Assembly: GCA_903827085.1 (NCBI GenBank)
Contig: CAIKHC010000220.1
Location: forward strand, 1-12,227
Direction: 5' to 3'
Length of the DNA stretch: 12,227 nucleotides
From: an uncultured Candidatus Nemicrothrix sp.
Lineage (GTDB): Bacteria; Actinomycetota; Acidimicrobiia; Acidimicrobiales; Acidimicrobilacustridaceae
Shown in pieces: positions 1 through 7,813 of this stretch (the stretch's first letter is position 1; each line of letters begins with the position of its first letter). The position numbers and the translations under genes were made by a program. The notes under the pieces are model-generated. The model was not told the origin of the DNA, searched no databases, and saw only the letters and a list, made by a program, of their open reading frames with translations.

Positions 1-149
1 AGTCACCGCACGCATTGGCGGGAACGGTTGATCAGTTGTGCGAAACGATCATCGAACGTCGAGAACGCTGGGGCTTGTCGTACATCACCGTTGGCGCCGA
101 CGCAGTCGAATCGTTTGCGCCGATTGTTGAGAGGCTCGCAGGCACCTGA
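1..149 (+). CDS. Luciferase-like (LLM class, probably F420-dependent) oxidoreductase, C-terminal fragment
   Basis: The frame beginning at base 3 is open from the window edge and stops with TGA at 147-149, giving the last 48 residues of a protein whose start lies outside the window. The fragment contains LAGTVDQLCETIIERRERWG, then LSYITVG and ESFAPIVERLAGT. This is the usual C-terminal pattern of bacterial luciferase-like flavin/F420 oxidoreductases of the actinobacterial type: a 'GT/GS-VD-E' turn, a helix rich in E and R, a strand, and a final 'FAPVVxRLAG' helix. No catalytic or cofactor residues are visible in so short a piece, so the F420 assignment is inferred from the family resemblance. 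The gene converges with the minus-strand surface-protein gene that ends at 205. The 55 bases between them show no clear terminator hairpin. Confidence 0.6.
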   Translation, partial: SPHALAGTVDQLCETIIERRERWGLSYITVGADAVESFAPIVERLAGT

Positions 150-204
150 TCACCATCGACTGCGACGTACAGCAACGAGCGGCGCGAGCGGTTGTTGTTT
201 CTCC

Positions 205-3072
205 CTAGCCGAGCTTGCGGCGCGTCGACATTTGCCACAACACCGCGCCCAGTGCCAGGAATGTCAGGGCCCAGAGCATCAGTGCAAGAGATGACGAACC
301 GGTCGAGGGAAGTTGAGCGCCACCTGCTCCCGCATCCGCACCTGTACCTTCACCTTCACCTGCCGAGACTTCATCGACAACATCAAGTGCAAGCGAACCG
401 CTTGAGGCAGAAGCATTTCCTGCCTCATCAGTAATCGATGCAGTCAGGTTCCACAGACCTGGCGCGAGCGGCTGCAGGAGACAGTTGGACTGTGTTCCCG
501 CCACGTACGTGCAGGTGATCGACAACCCTCCGCTTTGTCCACTTATGACAACCACGGATCCCGATGGGACGTTTGGAACAGTGACTCGACCACTTTCCGG
601 ACCAGTACTTTGCGGCGTCGATGGAGCCGCAGGAGCAGCCGTATCGATTGCGATCGACAGACTTGCTCCGGCCTGAGAAACGTTGCCTGCGGGATCCGTC
701 ATCGAGGTCCCGACTGTCCACGTGCCATCACTCAATGTGCCGAGATCACAAGTCGAAACTGATGGCGACGCAACGTACGAGCACGACACCGACGGAGAAC
801 CGTTCTTCGACGCTGTGATCGTCACCAACGTTCCATTCGCAGCCACACCCCCAGACAACGTCGGCGTGTTATCCGAGGTCGCGTTGTCCGTGGACGACGA
901 ACCTGAATCACTCGCCTCAACCAAATCCGGCGCTGCGGGGGCTGCTGGCGCAGCAGTGTCAATTGTCAACGCAAGTGAGTTCGTGAGGCCAGCGTTACCC
1001 GCTGAATCGACGATTGAGCCTGAAATAGTCCAGTCGCCGTCGACAAGACTCCCAAGATCACACGATGTCGTCGCTCCCACTGTGTAGGTGCAGGCCACGT
1101 CGGCGGACCCCGACTTTGATGCGGTGATCGTCACCACGTCTCCGGCAACTTGTCCGGGCACGGAGAAGGTCGGTGTGTTGTCACTCGTGATGTTGTCGGT
1201 TGAGGATCCACCAGAGTCTGATGCAGGGGCGAGATCCGGAGTCAAACCTGCTGCTGCCGTTGCGTCAATCGTCAAAGGCAACGCGCTTGAAGCGACGGAG
1301 ACATTTCCAGCCGGATCGGTAAGCGTGGCCGAAACGTTCCAATTTCCGTCCGTGAGCGCGGGCAATACGCAATTCGACTCAACGCCGATCACGTAAGAAC
1401 ACGACCAAGTCGACGATCCGTTCGTCGCAGTGATGGTCATCGTGTCGCCATTGCTACCGCCACTCGCACTCACGGTTGGAGTCGTGTCACTCGTGATGTT
1501 GTCAGTCGACAATGAACCCGTGTCAGACGAGGCCGCCAGATCGACAGCGGCGGGCGCGTTCGGTCCGGAGGTATCAACGGAAATCGAGAGCGCTCCTGAA
1601 GCGGCAGATGCACCGCTGGTTGGATTGGTGTCCGTTGCGGCTATCGACCACGTTCCATCAGCGAGTGTCCCCAAGGAACATCCCGTATCGGGAACGACGT
1701 ATGTGCAAGAAACGTTTGCGGAACCCGACTTCGAGGCAGTGACTGTGATGGTGTCACCTACGGCATAGGTACCTGGCACTTCAATCAGAGGACTGTTGTC
1801 GCTCGTGAGGTTGTCGGTTGACAGCGTTCCAAGATCAGACCCAGCAGCAAGGTCGGGCGTTTGGGGCGCGGCAGGAGTCACCGTGAGTGTTCCCGAAGCA
1901 GAAGATGTTGCGTAGCTCGAACTCTCAGCGGGTACAAGGTTCGCATCGATTGAGAGTGAACCAGCTTGTGTCGGCGTGTAGACCAACGTTGCGCGGTAAC
2001 TCGACGCTCCAAATCTAAATGTGCTCGACGTACCCATTTCCGCACCGGCGACATAAATCGAGCCGTTGAAATAGGTCACATCGAACGGCGAATTCTGACT
2101 CGCACTCGGCGTTGTCGAGCCACCCGTGGTCAGGTATCCAGTCATTGTTCCGGCAGGTGAAATCTGCGTCACGATGGAAGAGCCGTCGCAGTAACGACCA
2201 TAGAGATAGCCAGCTTCATCGATTGCTAATTGACTTCCGCCCCACCAAGCGGTGTTACACGCTGCACTTACTAGAAGCGTTGCGGAACCCCCACCGGATG
2301 AAATCGTCCTGATATCGCCGTCCCCGTCCGCGACATAGAGGGTCCCTGTTGTCTTGTTCATCACAACACCGCACGGGCTCGTGAGTCCTGACGCATAGGT
2401 CGATACGACGCCCGCAGGTGTGATCTTTTGAATAACTCCTGAATCTTTATTGGCGACGTAGAGATTGTCTGATGAGTCAAGCGTTAATCCGCAAGGCCAG
2501 CTGAGGCCAGCGTTAACAAATTCAGTCGTCGATTGGTTGTACCCAGTGCGCTTGTAAATCTTGTTTCCAGTTCCCACCGATTCATAAATGATCCCACCCG
2601 GAGTCACCGCAAGTCCGGTGATGAACACCCCTGAGCCATTCCAACCTTGGTTCGCGAAGTAATTGATGCCACCGCCAGGGGTCAGCTGTTTCGTTCCGCA
2701 ACGCGATCCTGAACAATCATCACCGTTGTAGGTTGCGACGTACACGTTGCCGTTGGAATCGACCGCCGACGAAGTAGCGATGCTGTTACCGGTGTAGTTC
2801 CAGCGCTGTGTCGCCGGAACGGCCGCCCCAGTTCCAGTCGCGATTCCTGTGCCGACAGTTTGTCCTCCGATCGAAAACGTCACCGTTCCAGGAACGCTGG
2901 GCGTTGCGGTCAAAGTTGACGACTGTCCTTCTACAACTGGATTTGGTGATGCTGTGATTGATGTGGATGTCGCAGTGAGAGCCGAAGCGACCCTCGGCGC
3001 GGATGCACCCACGAGGAAAGCAACCACGAGGGCAACGCATAATTTTTGGATCGACACGCGTCGAATCAACAT
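205..3072 (-). CDS. LPxTG-anchored surface protein with Ig domain, NHL-like propeller and five Ig-like repeats (955 aa)
   Basis: Probably an exported, sortase-anchored adhesin or matrix protein; the ligand is unknown. Residues 1-31 form a signal peptide (RR, hydrophobic core, cleavage near ASA-L). Residues ~33-85 look like the first half of a Big_3-type Ig domain. Residues ~87-356 carry NHL/SMP-30-like propeller blades (repeated 'LDSSDNLYVAN' and 'ITPAG' units). Residues ~357-400 (ATLVYTPTQAGSLSIDA) look like the second half of the same Ig domain. Five Ig-like repeats follow (~405-505, 507-604, 611-705, 714-810 and a shorter one at ~814-899). Each has a pair C-[ST]-Y-V-x(6-9)-C, except CTYTV in the third. 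An acidic/Gly linker leads to LPSTG (921-925), a membrane helix and the RRK tail, a complete sorting signal. The ATG at 3072 is preceded by AAGGGG with 7 bases spacing. The gene has its own promoter/operator (3108-3151). No sortase gene is in the window. Confidence 0.9.
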   Translation of the reverse strand: MLIRRVSIQKLCVALVVAFLVGASAPRVASALTATSTSITASPNPVVEGQSSTLTATPSVPGTVTFSIGGQTVGTGIATGTGAAVPATQRWNYTGNSIATSSAVDSNGNVYVATYNGDDCSGSRCGTKQLTPGGGINYFANQGWNGSGVFITGLAVTPGGIIYESVGTGNKIYKRTGYNQSTTEFVNAGLSWPCGLTLDSSDNLYVANKDSGVIQKITPAGVVSTYASGLTSPCGVVMNKTTGTLYVADGDGDIRTISSGGGSATLLVSAACNTAWWGGSQLAIDEAGYLYGRYCDGSSIVTQISPAGTMTGYLTTGGSTTPSASQNSPFDVTYFNGSIYVAGAEMGTSSTFRFGASSYRATLVYTPTQAGSLSIDANLVPAESSSYATSSASGTLTVTPAAPQTPDLAAGSDLGTLSTDNLTSDNSPLIEVPGTYAVGDTITVTASKSGSANVSCTYVVPDTGCSLGTLADGTWSIAATDTNPTSGASAASGALSISVDTSGPNAPAAVDLAASSDTGSLSTDNITSDTTPTVSASGGSNGDTMTITATNGSSTWSCSYVIGVESNCVLPALTDGNWNVSATLTDPAGNVSVASSALPLTIDATAAAGLTPDLAPASDSGGSSTDNITSDNTPTFSVPGQVAGDVVTITASKSGSADVACTYTVGATTSCDLGSLVDGDWTISGSIVDSAGNAGLTNSLALTIDTAAPAAPAAPDLVEASDSGSSSTDNATSDNTPTLSGGVAANGTLVTITASKNGSPSVSCSYVASPSVSTCDLGTLSDGTWTVGTSMTDPAGNVSQAGASLSIAIDTAAPAAPSTPQSTGPESGRVTVPNVPSGSVVVISGQSGGLSITCTYVAGTQSNCLLQPLAPGLWNLTASITDEAGNASASSGSLALDVVDEVSAGEGEGTGADAGAGGAQLPSTGSSSLALMLWALTFLALGAVLWQMSTRRKLG
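376..1860 (-). repeat. Five tandem Ig-like repeats, each with a Cys pair
   Basis: Residues ~405-899 of the 955-residue protein consist of units of about 100 residues. Four begin with a DLAxxSDxGxxSTDNxTSD linker, followed by TPT, TITAS, C-[ST]-Y, xLxDGxW and a DxAGN turn. The fifth lacks the Asp-rich linker. The repeats are also visible in the DNA: the 19 bases tgtcactcgtgatgttgtc recur at 1179-1197 and 1485-1503, exactly 306 bases (102 codons) apart. The fold resembles bacterial Ig-like repeats of large adhesins (Big_13-like). The Asp-rich linkers may bind calcium between domains, as in such adhesins; this is inferred. Confidence 0.85.
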
Positions 3073-3107
3073 TCCTTGGCCCCTTTTCCGCGATACAAGG
3101 AGTGGTG

Positions 3108-3136
3108 ACCGTAGTGATGGATTTGCTCTTGATTCC
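3108..3136 (-). promoter_or_regulatory. Putative promoter of the 955-aa surface gene
   Basis: On the minus strand GGAATC (3136-3131) is separated by 17 bases from TACGGT (3113-3108). The same two hexamers with the same spacing lie upstream of the 1529-residue surface gene (7813-7785). TACGGT fits the loose actinobacterial -10 pattern TANNNT. GGAATC is not a good sigma-70 -35 box and somewhat resembles the GGAA-type -35 used by ECF sigma factors. A start site near 3101 would give a leader of roughly 29 bases that includes the ribosome-binding site at 3085-3080. Confidence 0.55.
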
Positions 3137-3151
3137 GGAAGAAACTTCCGG
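3131..3151. promoter_or_regulatory. Palindromic operator, copy 1 (CCGGAAG-AAA-CTTCCGG)
   Basis: Bases 3135-3151 form a perfect 7-3-7 inverted repeat. Bases 3131-3150 (gattccggaagaaacttccg) are identical to 7808-7827 upstream of the other surface gene. Size and symmetry suit a TetR-family dimer, and such a gene lies next to copy 2. The site begins 12 bases beyond the stop codon of the 1529-residue gene and overlaps the putative -35 element of the 955-residue gene. A terminator role is less likely: no T-run follows on the minus strand, and the second copy sits between divergent genes, where there is nothing to terminate. Confidence 0.65.
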
Positions 3152-3162
3152 TTACCGAGATC

Positions 3163-6100
3163 TCACACGCTCTCGTTGTTTCGTTGAGCGCGCTGGTGAA
3201 TCACCATCAGAAGGCCACCGAGACCGAGGATGACAACTCCCCAGAGCGCAAGAACCACAGAGTCGGCACCGGTGGCGGGCAGCTCAACCGAAGTGGTTTC
3301 AGCAAGAGGGAGCGTCGGTGGAACAACGGGAGGTGCGGCGGGGTCGATGATCACGGTAATGACGGCAGTGGCGATACCGATTCCAGTTGGACCGGTCCAG
3401 TCATTCGCAATTTGATACGTGACGGGTTGGGTCACTACCCCACTAAATCCTTGACGTGGAGTGAACGTCACGAATCCTGTGGCGGTATCGACGGTGTAGG
3501 TGCCGTCGGCAGTAGTGAGTTGGGTCGCAGTGCAGTTCGGTGCCAACTCGTTGCGATCACACAAACGCAGACTGCTTCGCACCAGATTCACGTCGCCACT
3601 CAATCCGGCTGGAAGTGTGCCGGCCGAGTCGTTCACCAACGGGTCGATGGTCATTGGCGTGTCGGCTGGACCGGTCTCTGAGTCATCTGCAGTAATCGGT
3701 GCAGGCGGCGGGACAACGTTGGGTTGAATCGTGGCGTCAGTTACTTGTCCGAGAACGTCGGCAACCACATAACGCTGCGGTGTCGAGGATCCAACAAAAT
3801 CGGGATCCGGCGTAAACGTCACAGTTCCTGACGGATTGATTGTGTAGGTGCCTTCGCCAGAAATCGTCAGGGACTGGCGAGTGCAGTTTGGAGCGGTCTC
3901 AGATGAGTCGCACAAACGGATCGTGGTCGGGTCGAGCGGTGCGACGCCATCACCAGGAACGTCATTCGTGATCAACGCAATGGTTTGCGGTTGGCCTTTC
4001 ACGCCCTGGCTTCCGTCACCCGAGGCTGTCGGTGGCGGAACAACTGTCGGTGTGTAGGTCGAGTTCACGACACGACTCAACGAATCGGACACCTGATAGC
4101 CAAGAGCAGTTGGCGTACCCGTGAATGCAGTGCCTGTTGTGCAATTTGCGGTGATCGCCGAAGTGCAAGGTGTGAACGTCACCGTTCCGTTCGTCACCGA
4201 ATAGGTGCCAACATTCGGAACATCAACCGTTGTCGACACACAGTTCGGTGCACTCGTGCCCGGCGCACACAAACGAGCCGACGACGCAGTGAACGTCACA
4301 CCACTCGGCGTCGTGTCATTGGTCAACAAATTCACACTCTGGCTTGCACCAACAACGCCCGTCGTGGTGTTTGCGGTCGCCACGGAAGCTCCAGGCGGCG
4401 TCACTGTTGGCGTGATCGTCGAACTCGCGTACTGACCTAACGCGTCAGCCACCACATAATTCACCGGAACCGTCGCCACACCCGAGAATGTGTTCGCCGG
4501 ATCAAACGTCACTGTCCCCGTAGTCGTATCCAACGAATACACACCATCAGCAGTCGTTACCGAAGTCGCCGAACAATTCGCCGACGTAAACGGAGCAGAC
4601 ACGTTTGTCGGGCACAAACGCACACTCGTCACATCCAACGTCGTACCCAAACCAGCCGTGTCATTGCTGGCCGGCGTGTAGGTCTGATTCGCATCGAACG
4701 CACCAGTCTGCACATCGGCATTCGCAGTCGGAGGCGGAACCACAGTCGGCGTGTAGGTCGCCGACGACGTCCCCGCACCATCGGTCACTTGGTACGTCAC
4801 TGCATCACCCTGACCCGTGAATACTTCCGAACATGCCGGCGTCATCACCGGCGTATTCGCACCACTACAGGGCGTGAACGTCACAGCACCTGTCGAATCC
4901 ACCGTGTACTCGCCCTGGCCCTCAACTACGAACCCACCCGATCCCGACCCATGCGTGCAGTTCGGCGGCTGTTCATTCGGTGCACACAATGCCACTGCGG
5001 AAACTGTCAACGTCCGTCCCGTGCCGGCATTGTCATTCGACAACACATTGACTGTTTGAGCTGCACCCATCGGGCCCGACGACGAATCATTCGCGGCACT
5101 AAGTTGGACTGTATAGAGCCCGTTAACGACAGCGTTTGAACCCACTTCTAAGGCGGCAACGTTCGAGATTGCGAGCCCAGAAGAAGCCGTCGTCGTTCCG
5201 GTCGTCGTGCCGGTTGCCCCCGACACCACCGTTGCGCTCGACACCGTTGTTAAACCCGATGTCGGGAAACCAACCTTGTACATGCCAGGGAACAAGTACC
5301 CAAACGAATAATTGCCTAGCGAATCAGTAACGGCTGTCACCGGAGAACCATCGACTAGCACCAAAGCACCAGAAGAATCCAACAACGACACCGTCACACC
5401 TGATGCAGGTCCCCCTGCCGAGCCCAACGATGCATCACCAGCGCGGCCCGACAATAACGACCCACACTGAGCTGCCGTAGGCGCGGAGATATCTATCGAC
5501 GTTGAAGCGGGAACCAACGTGGTCGTGTTACTTGAAGAATCAGTCGTACTGCCCGTTGCATCGACCGTCATCGACGACGGTTGCAGACCCACCAGCGGAC
5601 CCGACCCAGTCGGACATGCGGTGAGGACCGTCGGGTTCAGACACAATTGCGGTGCATCCCCTACCACCATCAATTGCGCAGTCGCTGAAGCAACGCTCCC
5701 CGAAGTCACGTTGAACTCGACGGAGAACGCTGGACTCAGCCCACTTGCAGCAGGACTCAAAAGTGAGAGGTCTAGCGGTGTGCCTGCGGAAATCGGCACC
5801 TGTTTCCAACCAGCGATCGGATTCCCGTCTGCATCTTTTACCGTCAATTTTGCAGTGAAATTCGAAGAAGACACCGGACTCGTGAGGTTGAACGATTTCC
5901 AGGCTCTGATTCCGTTCACATCACCCGTACAGGCCATCCGGGGAACAAGTACGTTCCCGGAAAAAGTTGCGATGGTCGGAGCCACTGATGAGCAGCCGAG
6001 AACGTTGTCGACCATGTTGTATGTCACAAGGTTGGGCTGCTCATGGCGGGTGACCCACATGCAATTGTCAATGACAGGATCCGGAGTAACGGTGTAGTTG

Positions 6101-7752
6101 TCCGTGAAATAGCCAGTTGGTGACATCGCTCCACACGGAGCGCCTGAGGCGGAACCCGTCGTCCCACTTGCGTCCCAGCAGAACACGCGCGGCGGATACG
6201 TTGTTGGCGAGCTCGTGAAGTTCACACCATTGCCCCAGTAAATACGAGTTCCACGACGAAGGGGTTGTTGATACTCCACGAAGCCAAAAGAGAATGCTGA
6301 GGTCACCATGGTGCTGAGCGTCGCCGGCCCCGTGAAGGCGTTACCCATCGAGTCCCAACACGGCACTGCCGTTTCGCTTGATGCGGAAAGAAGGTCTTCG
6401 GACCGTAATCCGGCGGCTCGCGTATCGCCGAGTAGGCAAACGCCTGCGGTTGTACCGTCGGCGGCCGGCAACTCGACAAGGTTGCCAAGCATTGAGTCAC
6501 CCCTGTGCGCCGTAGAAACGCTCCCCAAGTTCTTACCGCCGACGAATCCAGGGCATTCCGATGAAGGATCGCTCACGAGCATGCAGGCCAATGTGACCGT
6601 GCCGGCCGTGCTGTTGTTCGTCGAACTCGAGCCCTCGACATAGATTCGACCATTCGAAATCACCATCGAGGTGTTCTCTCCACCAATCGTGGAACTGTCG
6701 AGTTTCCATCCCTTGACTGCAGTCGGCCAACCGTTACTCGGCATTGCCGGACATGCGGACCCCGTTGCCGTGTCAAGACAGATGATCTTGCCGTTTGAAG
6801 CGAGTGACGCCCAGATGCGCGTCTCACTGAACGTCCCCGCCGTCGAGACCCCGTCCACAGAGCGAATTTCGTTCAGTCCTAAGTCTGCACGGCCAAACGA
6901 CGTCCCAACGTTCACTTCCGTACCAGTAGCGAGTGGCACGAATGACGTTGCGCACTGAGCGGGGCTGCCGCCCGTCGAAAGAACTGCAGAGAGATCGACG
7001 CAATAGAAGCCGACCGCATCATCAGCAGTTGTTGCACCAAGCTTAAAACCTGCGATCCACATTTTCGTGCCAACAACACGGCCAACCGAATATTGGCCAG
7101 TCCTCGGAGACACTCCAGCTTTAAAGGGGAACCCGGAACAGGTCGCGCCAGTCGCGATTACGTGACAATCAACTTGGTTGCCGCTGATCCAAGAATGGTG
7201 AAAAACGTTAAACACCCGGGTACGTCCAGGATCAAAAAATGCCTGATAGCCATCGCCCGCTCCGGAGGCGGGAATGGTCGCTGGCGTCGTCTGCACCGCG
7301 GTGCCATTGGCCGTGCCCGTAGCAATTTGATATCCCCCTTCCGATCCTTGTGAATTGATCGTTCCAGCAGCCTTCACCGCGCGCACAGCTGCCCACGCTG
7401 CAGCAGTCGAAGGAGTCAAGGTTGAAAACGTGCTTCCGTCAGTCGAATAACTGAGAGTCCAACCCTGGGGATACTTGATGTCGCCTACAGCGGTGAGTTT
7501 CACCTTGGTGGGGTCCAGCGTCTGAACAATCTCTTGACTGACTGTTCCAGCATCCGACACCGGCATGCCGGCCGTGAGATCAACCTGCACACCCGGCGAC
7601 ACGGAGAGACTCGAAGCAGTGAGCGATATCGACGGTGGAGCCGCCGATGCCGGGACACTCTGCGCGATCAGCGCCATGGAGACCGCCAAAGCGCACGCAA
7701 GCGCGACAAACCTCTTCGGCAGGTGACGTTTTCGGTTGCTTCGATCTGACAC
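3163..7752 (-). CDS. Large LPxTG-anchored surface protein with propeller, Cna-B/SdrD-like domain and CshA-type fibril repeats (1529 aa)
   Basis: Probably a wall-anchored fibril or adhesin; the ligand is unknown. Start: GTG at 7752, preceded by AGGG with 8 bases spacing, gives a signal peptide with a basic n-region (SDRSNRKRHLPKR), a hydrophobic core and PASAA. An in-frame TTG at 7830 lies inside the operator, upstream of the putative promoter, and is rejected. Numbering from this GTG: ~164-614 holds seven repeats, each with a Cys pair, probably a beta-propeller. About 764-840 has a Cna-B/SdrD-like fold pattern (GVTVSLLDSSG, TDSLGNYSFGYLFPGMYKV). About 885-1470 contains five CshA-type fibril repeats. 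LPATG at 1491-1495 is followed by a membrane helix and a tail containing HQRAQR. The N-terminal ~40-160 region (YPQGWTLSYSTDG, AWAAVRAVKAAGT) I cannot name. The TetR gene is divergent; the second surface gene lies downstream with its own promoter. Confidence 0.88.
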   Translation of the reverse strand: MSDRSNRKRHLPKRFVALACALAVSMALIAQSVPASAAPPSISLTASSLSVSPGVQVDLTAGMPVSDAGTVSQEIVQTLDPTKVKLTAVGDIKYPQGWTLSYSTDGSTFSTLTPSTAAAWAAVRAVKAAGTINSQGSEGGYQIATGTANGTAVQTTPATIPASGAGDGYQAFFDPGRTRVFNVFHHSWISGNQVDCHVIATGATCSGFPFKAGVSPRTGQYSVGRVVGTKMWIAGFKLGATTADDAVGFYCVDLSAVLSTGGSPAQCATSFVPLATGTEVNVGTSFGRADLGLNEIRSVDGVSTAGTFSETRIWASLASNGKIICLDTATGSACPAMPSNGWPTAVKGWKLDSSTIGGENTSMVISNGRIYVEGSSSTNNSTAGTVTLACMLVSDPSSECPGFVGGKNLGSVSTAHRGDSMLGNLVELPAADGTTAGVCLLGDTRAAGLRSEDLLSASSETAVPCWDSMGNAFTGPATLSTMVTSAFSFGFVEYQQPLRRGTRIYWGNGVNFTSSPTTYPPRVFCWDASGTTGSASGAPCGAMSPTGYFTDNYTVTPDPVIDNCMWVTRHEQPNLVTYNMVDNVLGCSSVAPTIATFSGNVLVPRMACTGDVNGIRAWKSFNLTSPVSSSNFTAKLTVKDADGNPIAGWKQVPISAGTPLDLSLLSPAASGLSPAFSVEFNVTSGSVASATAQLMVVGDAPQLCLNPTVLTACPTGSGPLVGLQPSSMTVDATGSTTDSSSNTTTLVPASTSIDISAPTAAQCGSLLSGRAGDASLGSAGGPASGVTVSLLDSSGALVLVDGSPVTAVTDSLGNYSFGYLFPGMYKVGFPTSGLTTVSSATVVSGATGTTTGTTTASSGLAISNVAALEVGSNAVVNGLYTVQLSAANDSSSGPMGAAQTVNVLSNDNAGTGRTLTVSAVALCAPNEQPPNCTHGSGSGGFVVEGQGEYTVDSTGAVTFTPCSGANTPVMTPACSEVFTGQGDAVTYQVTDGAGTSSATYTPTVVPPPTANADVQTGAFDANQTYTPASNDTAGLGTTLDVTSVRLCPTNVSAPFTSANCSATSVTTADGVYSLDTTTGTVTFDPANTFSGVATVPVNYVVADALGQYASSTITPTVTPPGASVATANTTTGVVGASQSVNLLTNDTTPSGVTFTASSARLCAPGTSAPNCVSTTVDVPNVGTYSVTNGTVTFTPCTSAITANCTTGTAFTGTPTALGYQVSDSLSRVVNSTYTPTVVPPPTASGDGSQGVKGQPQTIALITNDVPGDGVAPLDPTTIRLCDSSETAPNCTRQSLTISGEGTYTINPSGTVTFTPDPDFVGSSTPQRYVVADVLGQVTDATIQPNVVPPPAPITADDSETGPADTPMTIDPLVNDSAGTLPAGLSGDVNLVRSSLRLCDRNELAPNCTATQLTTADGTYTVDTATGFVTFTPRQGFSGVVTQPVTYQIANDWTGPTGIGIATAVITVIIDPAAPPVVPPTLPLAETTSVELPATGADSVVLALWGVVILGLGGLLMVIHQRAQRNNESV
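3343..5100 (-). repeat. Five CshA-type fibril repeats
   Basis: Five units of 110-122 residues, at ~885-1006, 1008-1120, 1122-1238, 1240-1349 and 1351-1470 in GTG-start numbering. Shared elements are an N-terminal 'ND' after a strand, a [VL]-[RA]-LC...NC segment, G-x-Y-[ST]-[VLI], GTVTF[TD]P, a [VI]-x-D turn and TPTV-PPP linkers. This matches the CshA fibril-repeat pattern known from streptococcal fibrils and common in actinobacterial surface proteins. All five carry a Cys pair 8-12 residues apart in the LC...NC segment. Repeats 1 and 3 carry a second pair (C962/C974 and C1196/C1204). Confidence 0.85.
5911..7263 (-). repeat. Seven degenerate propeller-like repeats with Cys pairs
   Basis: Residues ~164-614 (GTG-start numbering) repeat a pattern of a strand such as TRIWAS, KMWIAG or RIYWGN, then a strand ending in C-x-D or C-x-L, then a second Cys 9-26 residues later, often followed by P and G. 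The pairs are C196/C205, C251/C267, C325/C334, C390/C400, C439/C465, C525/C540 and C564/C587. Seven units suggest a seven-bladed beta-propeller stapled by one disulfide per blade. The fold and the disulfides are inferred from the spacing; the cysteines themselves are read directly. Confidence 0.6.
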
Positions 7753-7784
7753 AGGTCCGGCCCTAGCTACTCCGCGGACCGAGG

Positions 7785-7813
7785 ACCGTAACCGTCGAGG
7801 TTGATGAGATTCC
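7785..7813 (-). promoter_or_regulatory. Putative promoter of the 1529-aa surface gene
   Basis: Minus-strand GGAATC (7813-7808), 17 bases, then TACGGT (7790-7785), identical in both hexamers and in spacing to the promoter of the 955-residue gene, while the 17-base spacers differ. The predicted start near 7778 gives a leader of about 26 bases before the GTG at 7752, comparable with the other gene. Conservation of exactly these elements supports the call; neither hexamer alone would be convincing. Confidence 0.55.

Noticed and set aside
150..204. Possible bidirectional terminator between the oxidoreductase and the 955-aa gene
   Set aside because: CAAC and GTTG flank a GAGCGG direct repeat, but only four pairs form and the rest is not complementary.
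376..1860. Repeats as a CRISPR array or mobile element
   Set aside because: The ~300-base periodicity is in frame and matches protein domain repeats; there are no short identical repeats with unique spacers and no transposase.
3131..3151. The palindrome as a transcription terminator of the 1529-aa gene
   Set aside because: It starts 12 bases after that stop and could form a 7-bp stem, but no T-run follows. The identical copy at 7808 sits between divergent genes, where no transcript needs termination.
5519..6097. 192-residue open frame on the plus strand inside the large surface gene
   Set aside because: It is antisense to the propeller repeats, with no recognisable domain or promoter; a coding shadow.
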